Shown piece by piece: positions 24,962 through 33,674 of a stretch of 64,000 nt of DNA. Made by a program: the position numbers and the translations under genes. Positions within the stretch are counted from its first letter, which is position 1; each line of letters begins with the position of its first letter. Origin of the DNA: Fumia xinanensis (GTDB lineage Bacteria; Bacillota; Clostridia; Oscillospirales; Ruminococcaceae); contig NZ_JACRSV010000001.1 of the NCBI RefSeq assembly GCF_014384905.1, positions 1,178,001 to 1,242,000 of the forward strand, read 5' to 3'. Under the pieces are notes generated by a model. It saw nothing but the letters and a program-made list of their open reading frames with translations, made no database searches and was not told the origin of the DNA.

Positions 24962-25459
24962 TTCTTCACACTCCTTTTCTATATCTCTTATCTTTTTAGT
25001 TATGTTATCTTTTGATATCAGATTTCGCTTCCCCTGTTTCTGCCCTTATAAGGTGCGAGATCAAAGACAAGTGTGTGTGAAATCGTACAAAGGGATAAGG
25101 TGAGAAAACTGCGATAAATCCTTTGTCTTCAAGGCTCCCCACAGATTTTAATATCATCCTATAACAAGTGGTCACAGACTAAAATTTTGGCAGATTCAAA
25201 TTCCTTTTTGTTAATATGTTTGCTTATATTATAGCACTAACATATGAATTTATCTCTCCGTTCTTTGCTTATGTGAAAGGTATTCCCTTATATCTGTCCA
25301 TATCGTTTTATTTAATTATAGGAAAATCGGGCGCCATTTGGGCACCAAAACATTGAAATTGATTGCTGTTTTTAGCCTCTAAATCTCTGAAAAAATCGGG
25401 TTTTACATAGGTTTCACAACTCGATGCCTTTTTGACGGCACAAAATCAAACACTATTTT
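24962..25459. other. AT-rich non-coding stretch
   Basis: About 500 bases with no convincing gene, tRNA or long hairpin. Base composition is unlike the neighbouring housekeeping genes and resembles degraded accessory DNA around the ParB-like orphan. Confidence 0.5.
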
Positions 25460-25999
25460 TTATAAACTTCCTTTCTCCACCGCTTCTACCAGAGGAGAAA
25501 CGGCGTTTTCATCGAAAAAGTCCACCTTGCTTCCGAAGGAGCTGAGGATTCCCTCGTCTTCGTCCGTCCGCTCCGAAAGAGGTTTTTTCTCCACTATGGA
25601 TTTGAGCATTTTCATCATGGAACGGTGCAGAAAGCTCATTCTGCCGTAGTCTAAAGCGCCGCGGAAATGAAAAAAACGAATTTGTTCCCGCATTTTTGGG
25701 GAAAAATTCTTTTCGAGGATGGGAGAAAAACGCCCCGGCACAGTAGGGTCGGAAATACCGACTGTGTATACAAAAAGACGCTTGTCCCGAAGCTTTTCAA
25801 AATTTTTGGCGAGGAGGGAAACGCCCCGGATACCGCTTGCATAGATTCCGCCGCCAAAGATGATGGTTTCGTACTCGGAAAGGACCTGCTTTCCATTTTT
25901 GGCGTCCAAAGCCGGACAATGAAGCCGGGCGGCGATGGCTTCGGCATAGCGTTTGGTGCTTCCATAGCGGGAACTGTAGAGGACAACGGCGTCTTTCAT
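25460..25999 (-). CDS. Flavodoxin-domain protein (HemG/protoporphyrinogen oxidase-like)
   Basis: A 179-residue protein with a flavodoxin FMN loop (VVLYSSRYGSTKRYAEAIAARL, residues about 5-26), the second loop YETIIFGGGIYASGI and the third VYTVGISDP. This arrangement is that of the flavodoxin/menaquinone-dependent protoporphyrinogen oxidase-like group. Electron carrier or small oxidoreductase; haem synthesis is not implied in the absence of neighbours. The start is the ATG at 25999, eight bases after AAAGGA. The promoter is at 26031-26059. Confidence 0.8.
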   Translation of the reverse strand: MKDAVVLYSSRYGSTKRYAEAIAARLHCPALDAKNGKQVLSEYETIIFGGGIYASGIRGVSLLAKNFEKLRDKRLFVYTVGISDPTVPGRFSPILEKNFSPKMREQIRFFHFRGALDYGRMSFLHRSMMKMLKSIVEKKPLSERTDEDEGILSSFGSKVDFFDENAVSPLVEAVEKGSL

Positions 26000-26030
26000 A
26001 GGATTCATCCTTTCTGTGTTGCTTTGATTC

Positions 26031-26059
26031 ATCTTAACACAGGATAGGTTTTTTGTACA
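26031..26059 (-). promoter_or_regulatory. Sigma-A promoter for the flavodoxin-domain gene
   Basis: Minus strand TGTACA (26059-26054), 17-base spacer, TAAGAT (26036-26031). Confidence 0.55.
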
Positions 26060-26596
26060 GAGCCTGTCCCCTTTGCCGCCAAAAGAAAAAACGCTATGTA
26101 GTCCGGCTTTTTGCAGAAGCGCCTCAATGCTGCGCAGCCGAAACAGGTGGTTTCCGGCGGTAGCGGCTGTTTCCAAGACCGCCCGCTGACGATCCGGGCG
26201 GCGCCGGACTTATCACTAAGATTACAGGTAGGGGGATTGTGATTTCCGGTATATGGCGTTCCCGGAAAAGATATTTTCTGCCCCTATGATGACTGAAAAT
26301 ATCACCGTTGCTGTGCAGAACGAAACTTTCGCATGAGGTCGCTCACTGTTTTGGTGTTGTTGCGGGCTACATGCTGCGGAAATTTGTTTGGCGGCATTGT
26401 GAAAAGTTCTGACACACCTTCGGCAATACATCTTATGTGGAAAGAGTGCGGAAGTCTACTTTTGTCGAAAACAAGCGCAGGAGAAGCATTTTTATAAAAA
26501 ATAGTATTATTGCGGGCATGAAATGCCCGCAATAAGCCTGACCAATCAGGCATATATAAACCGCAATGCAGATTACAACTATACCTGATATAAAAC
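26060..26596. other. Non-coding interval with gene remnants and one hairpin
   Basis: About 540 bases without a supported gene. On the minus strand, about 26080-26200 reads RRPDRQRAVLETAATAG and then NHLFRLRSIEALLQKAG. It looks protein-like but has no usable start and may be the tail of a lost gene. A perfect hairpin is at 26509-26533. Confidence 0.4.
26509..26533. repeat. Perfect 11-bp hairpin
   Basis: Arms ATTGCGGGCAT / ATGCCCGCAAT with loop GAA. AT-rich flanks resemble a terminator for minus-strand readthrough. Confidence 0.5.
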
Positions 26597-26629
26597 ACCG
26601 CCCGCAAACCTTTCTGCGGGCGGTGTTTC
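26597..26629 (-). terminator. Terminator of the patatin gene
   Basis: Stem AAACACCGCCCGCA / TGCGGGCGGTGTTT with a loop of about 8 bases, six bases after the stop codon, followed on the minus strand by TTTTATAT. Confidence 0.8.
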
Positions 26630-26634
26630 TGAAT

Positions 26635-27984
26635 TCACAGGGCCGATGCCTGTAGATCTTCCTCTGCATCCTCCATCCGCTTCAAGCCGTAGACGTAGAC
26701 GGCGGCGATGAGCTCGGTCGGCACCATGACCGCCAGGCCCCAGAACTCGCCCATATCGCTCCCATCGGCCATCATCCGCTTGAGCTCGCCGTAGAGGAAA
26801 CTCACAATGTGGCTCTTGCCCTCCTTCTGCACCCGGTCGAGGATATCCTTGAGGACGAACACCTTGGTGTTCCGGATTTCCTCCAGCGTATCCTCGACGA
26901 TGCCCTCCACCCCGGCGAATTTCTCTAAAATCGCCTCGTTGAAACTTCTGGCGGTGTAGGCCTCCGTCGGGTCCACTTCCATGAGCTTTCCGGTGATTTC
27001 CATGGCGGAAGTCAGCACTTCTTCCACCGAAATGTCCTCCTTGGGGTTGCGGCGCATGGCCTTGACCAGCCGGAACCGAGCCAGGTGCTGGAGGTAATCG
27101 GGGCCGCCCATGCTCTCCCGGGCGAGAGCAAAAATCTCATCGGCGAAGGGAGCCAGACGCTCGGCGTTGTAGCTCATCTCCCGTGGCAGGAAAGTGTAGG
27201 CCCCACCCTCCATCTTTCCGTAGAGCTTCATGGCGTCCAGATACCCCAGCTTGATATTCCGGGCGGTCAGGGTCGGCTCAAACCACAGAAACGGCCCCAA
27301 ATCCCAGCTGCTGCTGATGTACTTCACCGGAACCGCCTCGGTTTTAGGCTTGCGGAGCACCCCAACGCTGTCCAGGTTGATGGCCAGCACCTCGTCGGCT
27401 CCCATGGATATGGCCAGATTGATGGGCAGATTATCCCGATAGCCCCCGTCGATGTACTGCTTGTCGTCGATCTGCTTGCTCTTGAACGCCGGAAAACAGG
27501 CCGCCGACGCCACCAGGTAGTCGATGAGCTTTCCTTCCGGGATGTCTTTTTTGCAGAGTTCCAGCGGCTTCAGCGTCGGGTATTCCACCGTCACCACGCC
27601 CAAATCCACGTCGGATGCCCGGACGCGCTCTTCCGACACCACATCGTGCATAATCTGTTCCAGCGGGGCGAAATCCACCCCGTTTTGTTCCATGGCCTTG
27701 TGAATAAAGCTCTGCCAGACGCCGGCCTCCCAGTGCCGCTTCTCATAGTCCACGTCCTCGGGCTTTAAATCGATGTCCACGATGTCGGGAGTGGTGAGCT
27801 TTGCCCACATCTCCATGGCTTTGTCATAGTCCTTCTGAACCATCATGGCGCCGTTCAAGGCCCCCACCGACGCCCCTGTGACGATTTGATACTCGATGCC
27901 CAGCTCATTAAGGGCTTTCCACACACCCATCTGATACGCGCCCCGGGAGCCTCCCCCCGCCAGCACCACTGCCAATTTTCCCAT
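26635..27984 (-). CDS. Patatin-like phospholipase
   Basis: A 449-residue lipid acyl hydrolase. The oxyanion loop GGGSRGAYQMGV and nucleophile GASVG (about residues 8-45) and the aspartate of the dyad in IDGGYRDNLPIN (about 195-206) are all present. The C-terminal about 200 residues are an extra helical region of unknown role. GAAGGAG precedes the ATG at 27984. Acts on membrane phospholipids or similar esters; no signal peptide, so cytoplasmic. Transcribed alone. Confidence 0.9.
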   Translation of the reverse strand: MGKLAVVLAGGGSRGAYQMGVWKALNELGIEYQIVTGASVGALNGAMMVQKDYDKAMEMWAKLTTPDIVDIDLKPEDVDYEKRHWEAGVWQSFIHKAMEQNGVDFAPLEQIMHDVVSEERVRASDVDLGVVTVEYPTLKPLELCKKDIPEGKLIDYLVASAACFPAFKSKQIDDKQYIDGGYRDNLPINLAISMGADEVLAINLDSVGVLRKPKTEAVPVKYISSSWDLGPFLWFEPTLTARNIKLGYLDAMKLYGKMEGGAYTFLPREMSYNAERLAPFADEIFALARESMGGPDYLQHLARFRLVKAMRRNPKEDISVEEVLTSAMEITGKLMEVDPTEAYTARSFNEAILEKFAGVEGIVEDTLEEIRNTKVFVLKDILDRVQKEGKSHIVSFLYGELKRMMADGSDMGEFWGLAVMVPTELIAAVYVYGLKRMEDAEEDLQASAL

Positions 27985-28165
27985 AATTGTCTCCTTCTCG
28001 GCCGGAGCCGCCCTGTTAAGGCTCGGCTTCCGATGCAAATATTACTGTCACGCCCGCCGGAGCGGGCCTTTGTCTCAACATTTCATTTAATTATATGCGC
28101 CAGTGTCTCTACCAGTATCATACCACACTTTGAAACGCTTTTCCATCGAAGGCTGTCAACTCTCC

Positions 28166-28194
28166 TTGAAGAAAGGATGAAAAAGTTGTATAAT
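28166..28194 (+). promoter_or_regulatory. Sigma-A promoter for the GNAT pair
   Basis: TTGAAG (28166-28171), 17-base spacer, TATAAT (28189-28194), 35 bases before the first start. Confidence 0.75.
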
Positions 28195-28229
28195 ATTGGT
28201 GACTATTTACGTGAAAGGTTCTGATTACG

Positions 28230-28724
28230 ATGGAAATCAAGGTGCGCGGCTACGAGGCGAAAGACCTCCCCGCCCTGATGAAAATATGGAACGCGGTGGT
28301 TAAAGAAGCCAACTCCTTCCCCCAGGATAAGCCGTTCTCGCTGGAGGAAGCTGAAACCTTCTTCGCTTCCCAGTCCTTTACCGGTGTCGCCGAGGAAAAC
28401 GGCCAGATTCTGGGGCTTTACATCCTCCACCCCAACAATGTGGGCCGCTGCGGACACATTGCCAACGCCTCCTTCGGGGTCAAACCGGGCCTCCGAGGTA
28501 AGGGCGTCGGGGAGAAAATGGTGCGCCATTCGCTGCAAAAATGCGGCGAACTGGGCTTTCACGGCCTCCAATTCAATGCTGTAGTGGCGACGAACGCCGC
28601 CGCCATCCACCTTTATGAAAAGCTCCGCTTCCGGCGAATCGGCACCATTCCCGGCGGCTATCGCTTGAGGGATGGGCATTGCGCTGACATCCACATCTAC
28701 TTTCACCCCACAGAAAGGCAGTAA
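28230..28724 (+). CDS. GNAT-family N-acetyltransferase
   Basis: A 164-residue acetyltransferase. Acetyl-CoA motif A is ASFGVKPGLRGKGVGEKMVRHSLQ (about residues 80-103) and the C-terminal N.AAIHLYEKLRFRRIGTIP is the family end motif. First of three genes packed in one direction (3-base gap to the next GNAT). The substrate is unknown. The end, YRLRDGHCADIHIYF, resembles those acting on small amines. Confidence 0.9.
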   Translation: MEIKVRGYEAKDLPALMKIWNAVVKEANSFPQDKPFSLEEAETFFASQSFTGVAEENGQILGLYILHPNNVGRCGHIANASFGVKPGLRGKGVGEKMVRHSLQKCGELGFHGLQFNAVVATNAAAIHLYEKLRFRRIGTIPGGYRLRDGHCADIHIYFHPTERQ

Positions 28725-28727
28725 GCC

Positions 28728-29162
28728 ATGAAAATCCGCACGTTGCATGAATCCGACTGGGAACCGGCCCTTGCCCTCGTCTGGGAGACGTTTCTTCTCT
28801 TTGAAGCGCCGGATTACAGCCCCGAGGGAGTCGAGACCTTCCAAAACTTCATTGGGAACCGGCAAAACCTCTGTGCCCTCAATTTGTACGGCATTTTCGA
28901 CGGGGACCGCCTCTGCGGCGTCGCCGCCACTCGAAAAGGTAGCAGCCACCTTTCCCTGCTCTTCGTCCGGAAAGAATTTCAGGGCCAAGGAATTGGCCGA
29001 ATGCTGATTGATCGCATCCAAAAGGACGCACCCGGCAGCCTCACCGTCCATTCTTCCCCATACGCTGTTGAATTTTACCGTCGTATGGGGTTTCAGGACA
29101 CCGATGTGGAACAGCTGGAAGACGGCATCCGCTTTACCCCCATGAAATGGACGAAAAAATAG
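28728..29162 (+). CDS. GNAT-family N-acetyltransferase
   Basis: A 144-residue GNAT protein. Motif A is LFVRKEFQGQGIGRMLIDRIQ (about residues 79-99), followed by VHSSPYAVEFYRRMGFQDTD. It starts 3 bases after the stop of the previous GNAT, so the two are cotranscribed and possibly arose by distant duplication, although their sequences differ. The substrate is unknown. Confidence 0.9.
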   Translation: MKIRTLHESDWEPALALVWETFLLFEAPDYSPEGVETFQNFIGNRQNLCALNLYGIFDGDRLCGVAATRKGSSHLSLLFVRKEFQGQGIGRMLIDRIQKDAPGSLTVHSSPYAVEFYRRMGFQDTDVEQLEDGIRFTPMKWTKK

Positions 29163-29198
29163 CGCCCTCACTCTGTACACTAAGGGAGAAAAACGCTC

Positions 29199-30023
29199 AT
29201 GAAAAAATATGCTTTCCCCTTCGCCATCTGGCTGCTGTTTGAAGCCATTGCCGTCACGCTGTGGCTGACCCTTGACAACATCTTTTATCTGTTCAATTTT
29301 TCCTACATCGGAACCTGCCTTGCTTTGGGCATTGGGTTTTATTCCAAAAAAATGAAGCACGCCCGCAGCATCGTACAGCTCGCCGTGGGCTCTTATATGC
29401 TGATTTATCTCGGTATCCTGTCCCGGGAAAACATGCAGCTCGAGGGTTTCTGGTATTACCTGTTTTTAGGTGTGTTCGAGGCGGCGGTCATTCACTATGT
29501 GATCGCAAAAATTTTCGGCCCCCTCCTGTTCGGCCGGGGATGGTGCGGATACGCCTGCTGGACGGCGATGATTTTGGATTTGCTTCCCTACAAGGTCCCG
29601 CGGCAGCCCCGCAAAAAAATCGGTTTTGTCCGATATATCGTCTTCGCGGTTTCCCTTGTGTTCGTGGGTGCGCTCTTTATTTTTCGGGTACCGAATTTGG
29701 AAAACATTATGTTCTGGAGCTTTATCGCCGGTAATGCGCTGTACTACATCGCCGGAATCGGGCTGGCCTTTGCTTTTCAGGACAACCGCGCTTTCTGCAA
29801 ATACATTTGCCCCATCACCGTGTTTTTGAAACCGGCAAGCTATTTTTCCCTGCTGCGGGTAAAAAACGACACCGATAAATGCATCTCCTGCGGAAAGTGC
29901 GAAAAAGTCTGTCCTATGAATGTCGCCGTTTCCGATAATTCCCGTAAGCGGTTAAACGGAACAGAGTGCATTTTATGCTTTTCATGCGTCGATGCCTGCC
30001 CTAAAAAATCTTTGCATTTATAA
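29199..30023 (+). CDS. Membrane-bound 4Fe-4S ferredoxin (NapH/NosR-like)
   Basis: A 274-residue membrane protein with about five to six helices. The loop GRGWCGYACW (about residues 112-121) and FCKYICPI carry the cysteines conserved in NapH/RdxA-like proteins. Two C-terminal 4Fe-4S motifs follow, CISCGKCEKVCP and CILCFSCVDACP (about residues 228-268). It probably passes electrons across or along the membrane. The partner reductase is not adjacent. It ends in a strong terminator and is third in the GNAT operon by position, but a 36-base gap leaves room for separate control. Confidence 0.85.
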   Translation: MKKYAFPFAIWLLFEAIAVTLWLTLDNIFYLFNFSYIGTCLALGIGFYSKKMKHARSIVQLAVGSYMLIYLGILSRENMQLEGFWYYLFLGVFEAAVIHYVIAKIFGPLLFGRGWCGYACWTAMILDLLPYKVPRQPRKKIGFVRYIVFAVSLVFVGALFIFRVPNLENIMFWSFIAGNALYYIAGIGLAFAFQDNRAFCKYICPITVFLKPASYFSLLRVKNDTDKCISCGKCEKVCPMNVAVSDNSRKRLNGTECILCFSCVDACPKKSLHL

Positions 30024-30043
30024 GGCAATTTGTTGCTGAAATG

Positions 30044-30084
30044 GAAAACCCGCCTGCCAATATGTTTTGGGCAGGTGGGTTTTC
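30044..30084 (+). terminator. Terminator of the membrane ferredoxin gene
   Basis: Stem AAAACCCGCCTGCC / GGCAGGTGGGTTTT with an 11-base loop. Confidence 0.8.
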
Positions 30085-30210
30085 CGCGGTTATCGGCTCT
30101 AAACACCTTAGCAGACGACAATTTTTTGGTTGAATCCCAGTGCTTTAAAGAGTTTTCTCCATTTTGTACAAAATTTTTTCTAAGCCCTTTATTTGGTAAA
30201 AATTTTGTGT

Positions 30211-30661
30211 TATAATAAAAAGCAACGCGCAAGGCAAAGCCATGCGCACCGCGCAAAGCGCGGCACCCCGCCGTAAAAGCGGCGGATGCTTTTTCTTGCA
30301 ATATAGCCTTCTCCGGCTCTGCCGGAGATATGCCGACAGGCAGTATGCAAGCCCTCTGGGCTTGCGGCTATATTATAATAAAAAGCAACGCGCAAGGCAA
30401 AGCCATGCGCACCGCGCAAAGCGCGGCACCCCGCCGTAAAAGCGGCGGATGCTTTTTCTTGCAATATAGCCTTCTCCGGCTCTGCCGGAGATATGCCGAC
30501 AGGCAGTATGCAAGCCCTCTGGGCTTGCGGCTATATTATAATAAAAAGCAACGCGCAAGGCAAAGCCATGCGCACCGCGCAAAGCGCGGCACCCCGCCGT
30601 AAAAGCGGCGGATGCTTTTTCTTGCAATATAGCCTTCTCCGGCTCTGCCGGAGATATGCCG
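30211..30661. repeat. 163-bp tandem repeat, 2.8 copies, rich in nested hairpins
   Basis: Copies begin at 30211, 30374 and 30537, each with TATAATAAAAAGCAACGCGC. The first two are complete and look identical. The third stops matching after 30661. Each unit contains two multi-branch folds. The first is closed by AAAAAGCA/TGCTTTTT around GGC-AAA-GCC, CCGCGC-AAA-GCGCGG and CCGCCG-CGGCGG. The second is closed by AATATAGCC/GGCTATATT around CTCCGG-CCGGAG, TGCC-GACA-GGCA and GCAAGCCC-TCT-GGGCTTGC. After the third copy, GATATGCCG/CGGCATATC forms an end hairpin. Confidence 0.9.
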
Positions 30662-30744
30662 CCTGACGGCATATCAAGCTAAAAGGTTTGAAGCGATGTT
30701 ATACTGGCTGCACAATCATAAAACAGAATGGGAAGGAGGCCGCT

Positions 30745-31923
30745 ATGGAAGAAAAAATTATCATTTGCCCCCACTGCGGCGCTTCTGTCCCGAAGAACTG
30801 GAAGTTTTGCCCCAAGTGTGCCCACCGTCTGGCTGAAGAACCGGTCATCACCGTCATCGCGCCGCCAGTGGTAGACGAGTCTGACCTGGAAGAGAGCCTG
30901 CTGGCAGCGGTGGAGGTATCCTATCTAGAGGAATCCGATTTGGAACCGCTGATCCCTAAAACAGGCGGGGCATCGGCCGGGCCTGCAAAACAGGAAGCTT
31001 TCATAGAGCCTTCCCTCGGCGAAGAGCCCCCTTTGAAGGAATCAAAACCGTTCCCCGTAACGGCGGAAGACGAACCGATTTATGCCGAGCCTTCTGCTGG
31101 CGAAGAACCGCTTCCAGAGGAGGTGCCGTTAGACGAAGAACCTTCCCTGCCGCCGGAAAATGCGGAACAAAAAACCTCCCCAGCTTCACGGCGAAAAAGA
31201 TGGCGGGGGACTTCCCCTCTTTCATCCGCCGAAGGTTTTTCCTACGGGGAGGTGCCGGTCAGAGTTTCTGACCTCCCGTCCCAGGAGGAAAAAACCAGTC
31301 TTTCGGACGAGCGCGGAAAAGCCCCGTCCAAAAAGCGTGGGAACACGGCGGCCCTTCTGAAAAAAATTTTTCTGCTGTCCCCCGGCGCGCCGTCACCTTC
31401 CCACTCTTTCCAGGACAAGACCGCATCGCTGACAATGATCTCTCAGGCACCGGACACCGTCCACCACCAACCGGAAACAGCGAAACACCGGACGAAAATC
31501 GTCCCGCCGCCCGTCTATCTGGCTGTTGAGCGAAAGCGAAACCGCCGGATCGCCGCACTGTTGCTGGTCGCTGTACTGGCCTTGGGGTGCGGAGCGCCGT
31601 TTTTCTTCCGGATGGCCGACACCAAGGCGCTGGAAGCGTCACTAGCGCTCGGTTTAAGCCGGAGGGAAAGTAATGATCGCACGCCCTACACCATCGCCCT
31701 CCGCTTTGAGGACGGAGTGGTGGAAACCTATCAGAAAAGCCCCTTTTACCGCACGGAGTATGTGCTTTCCCAAAAGCCATACACTGTCACCTCGCCGGAA
31801 ACAGTGGAAATCGACGGCAAAGAGTACAAAATTAAACTCAGTGAGGACAAAACCGCCCTTACCATGCGACCCGCTTTTTCTTTCTACGGAGCCAAGGAAG
31901 TGTGGTACATCAGGGACTCCTAA
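30745..31923 (+). CDS. Zinc-ribbon membrane protein with acidic linker
   Basis: A 392-residue protein. An N-terminal zinc ribbon (C8-P-H-C11 and C22-P-K-C25) is followed by an extended Glu/Pro/Ser-rich acidic segment with near-repeats (SLGEEPP, SAGEEPL) to about residue 170, a basic Ser/Pro region, one membrane helix (about residues 266-288, IAALLLVAVLALGC), and an outside domain of about 100 residues (YTIALRFEDGVVETYQ). GGAAGGAGG precedes the ATG at 30745. Family unknown. Possible role as a membrane-anchored sensor or assembly factor. Confidence 0.7.
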   Translation: MEEKIIICPHCGASVPKNWKFCPKCAHRLAEEPVITVIAPPVVDESDLEESLLAAVEVSYLEESDLEPLIPKTGGASAGPAKQEAFIEPSLGEEPPLKESKPFPVTAEDEPIYAEPSAGEEPLPEEVPLDEEPSLPPENAEQKTSPASRRKRWRGTSPLSSAEGFSYGEVPVRVSDLPSQEEKTSLSDERGKAPSKKRGNTAALLKKIFLLSPGAPSPSHSFQDKTASLTMISQAPDTVHHQPETAKHRTKIVPPPVYLAVERKRNRRIAALLLVAVLALGCGAPFFFRMADTKALEASLALGLSRRESNDRTPYTIALRFEDGVVETYQKSPFYRTEYVLSQKPYTVTSPETVEIDGKEYKIKLSEDKTALTMRPAFSFYGAKEVWYIRDS

Positions 31924-31984
31924 AAATATATGGTTACTGAATGAGCATCCGAAAACAAATCGGCAGGGCCGCTGGAGGCAGGAT

Positions 31985-32569
31985 ATGAAATTATTTCATG
32001 GAAGCAGCATCGGTAATATTACCGTTTTAGAACCGAAACAAGCGGATCACGACCGCCCTTATGTCTATATGACCGCCATAGAAGTAGTCGCTGCTTTCTA
32101 TTTATGCAATGGTGTGGAAAGGCCCTATTATTGGTTTCCATACGGATTTGCACAAAACAGCGCAGTTCCCATTTATCATGAACTGTATCCGAATGCCTTA
32201 AAAGAGGTATCTGAGGGCGTCAGCGGATATATTTATGAAATTACAGCCGATGATAGCCAAGTAATCCCTCTGAAAAATATCCCCTGTGCAAGATTAGCGG
32301 CGCAGCCAATTCCGGTAACAGGATGTACGAGAATAATAAACGCCTACGATTGGTTCATGGAAGCTGTAAAAGAGGGAAAAATGCAGATTGGGCATTTTAC
32401 CGACAAAACGGAACAAGAACTGAATTGGTGGTATTCCCAATTGGTTTCATACCTGCAAGAAAAAGATATGGCTAAGCAACCCGATTGTTCCTATGCGATG
32501 TTTATCAGACAAAAACTACCACAGGTATGGCAGAAATACACTTTACAAATGAATATAGTGGAAGCGTGA
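31985..32569 (+). CDS. Hypothetical protein with ADP-ribosyltransferase-like N-terminus
   Basis: A 194-residue protein starting MKLFHGSSIGNITVLEPKQ and then YVYMTAIEVVAAFYLCNG. The order 'L-[FY]-H-G-S' followed by 'Y-x-T-x-x-x-x-A-x-x-[FY]' is what is seen in DUF3990-type and other ADP-ribosyltransferase-fold proteins. The later part is unassigned. GGAGGCAGG precedes the ATG at 31985. AT-richer than the preceding gene. Function unknown. The transferase idea rests on the two motifs only. Confidence 0.55.
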   Translation: MKLFHGSSIGNITVLEPKQADHDRPYVYMTAIEVVAAFYLCNGVERPYYWFPYGFAQNSAVPIYHELYPNALKEVSEGVSGYIYEITADDSQVIPLKNIPCARLAAQPIPVTGCTRIINAYDWFMEAVKEGKMQIGHFTDKTEQELNWWYSQLVSYLQEKDMAKQPDCSYAMFIRQKLPQVWQKYTLQMNIVEA

Positions 32570-32608
32570 ATGAAACCCCTTTCCAGCTTTTTCGATTTTC
32601 TCGTCCAC

Positions 32609-32641
32609 AAAAAAGAGCAGGTCTCACGACCTGCTCTTTTT
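32609..32641. terminator. Bidirectional terminator between convergent genes
   Basis: Stem AAAAAGAGCAGGTC / GACCTGCTCTTTTT, loop TCAC, serving the 194-residue gene (plus) and trpS (minus). Confidence 0.85.
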
Positions 32642-32653
32642 CTATCGTTATTC

Positions 32654-33661
32654 TCAGCCAATGAGGCCCACTTTGCGTTTGACCTTTTCCATGGTGCGGT
32701 TGGCGATCCGGGACGCCTTCTCGGCCCCTTCCCGGTAGCACTGTTCAAGATACGCCTTGTCGGCCATGAGCCGGTCGAACTCCTCCCGGACAGGCCGCAG
32801 CTCTTCGGCGACCGCCTCACCGACGGCCACTTTGAAGTCGCCGTAGCCTTTGCCGGCAAATTCAGCCGTGATTTCGTCCATATTCTTTCCTGTGACGACA
32901 GAATAGATGCTCATCAGATTGTTGATGCCGTCCTTGCCCTCTTTATAGCAAACTTCCATATCGGAGTCGGTGACGGCCCGTTTGAACTTCTTGACGATCT
33001 GTTCCGACTTGTCGAGAATCGACACGGTGGCGTTCTGGTTCTCGTCAGATTTGGACATCTTGCGGGTGGGGTCGGCAAGGGACATGATTCTCGCTCCCTG
33101 CTTTCCGATATAGGGCTCGGGGATGCGGAAGGTATTGCCGTAAACATTGTTAAAGCGCCCCGCCACGTCTCTAGTCAACTCTAAGTGCTGCTTCTGGTCC
33201 TCTCCCACCGGCACCATGTCCGCCTGGTAGACGAGAATGTCCGCCGCCATCAAAGACGGGTAGGTAAAGAGCCCGGCGTTGATGTTTTCCGGGTGCTTTG
33301 CCGATTTATCCTTGAACTGGGTCATCCGGGAAAGTTCCCCGAACTGGGTGTTGCAGGAAAGCACCCAGCCCAGTTCCGCGTGGGCTGGCACCTGGCTCTG
33401 GATAAAGACGATACTCTTTTGCGGATCGACGCCGCAGGCCAGCAGCAAAGCGTAGCACTCCAGCACCTGTTTTCTGAGCTTTGCCGGTTCCTGCCGGACG
33501 GTGAGGGCGTGGAGGTCGGCGATCATGTAACAGCAGTGATAATCGTCCTGCATCTGGCCCCAGGTCTTGATGGCCCCCAGGTAGTTCCCCAGGGTGAAGA
33601 TTCCGGTGGGCTGGATGCCGCTTAAAATCACTTTTTTTCTCTCGGTGGTAGTCTCACTCAT
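32654..33661 (-). CDS. trpS: Tryptophanyl-tRNA synthetase
   Basis: A 335-residue class I synthetase that charges tRNA-Trp. The HIGH-type motif is PTGIFTLGNYLGAI (about residues 18-31), KMSKS is at about 204-208 (TRKMSKSDEN), and ELSRMTQFKDKS and MAADILVY line the tryptophan pocket. Length is standard. It starts 13 bases behind the aminotransferase gene, with which it is probably cotranscribed. No T-box leader is seen directly before it. Confidence 0.96.
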   Translation of the reverse strand: MSETTTERKKVILSGIQPTGIFTLGNYLGAIKTWGQMQDDYHCCYMIADLHALTVRQEPAKLRKQVLECYALLLACGVDPQKSIVFIQSQVPAHAELGWVLSCNTQFGELSRMTQFKDKSAKHPENINAGLFTYPSLMAADILVYQADMVPVGEDQKQHLELTRDVAGRFNNVYGNTFRIPEPYIGKQGARIMSLADPTRKMSKSDENQNATVSILDKSEQIVKKFKRAVTDSDMEVCYKEGKDGINNLMSIYSVVTGKNMDEITAEFAGKGYGDFKVAVGEAVAEELRPVREEFDRLMADKAYLEQCYREGAEKASRIANRTMEKVKRKVGLIG

Positions 33662-33674
33662 GAAACGGTTCTCC

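Noticed and set aside
24962..25459. Riboswitch or tRNA in the AT-rich gap
   Set aside because: No conserved riboswitch core or cloverleaf could be read on either strand.
28203..29360. 385-codon open frame on the minus strand across the two GNAT genes
   Set aside because: Antisense to two clear acetyltransferases and lacks any recognisable domain.
30211..30661. CRISPR array
   Set aside because: The repeat unit is 163 bases with no unique spacers between copies, and no cas gene is nearby.
30210..30672. Open frames of 84-105 codons inside the tandem repeat
   Set aside because: They restart in every copy, follow the hairpin arms and have no binding site.
33662..33674. T-box leader for trpS
   Set aside because: Only 13 bases separate trpS from the upstream gene, and no T-box sequence or specifier stem was found upstream of the operon either.
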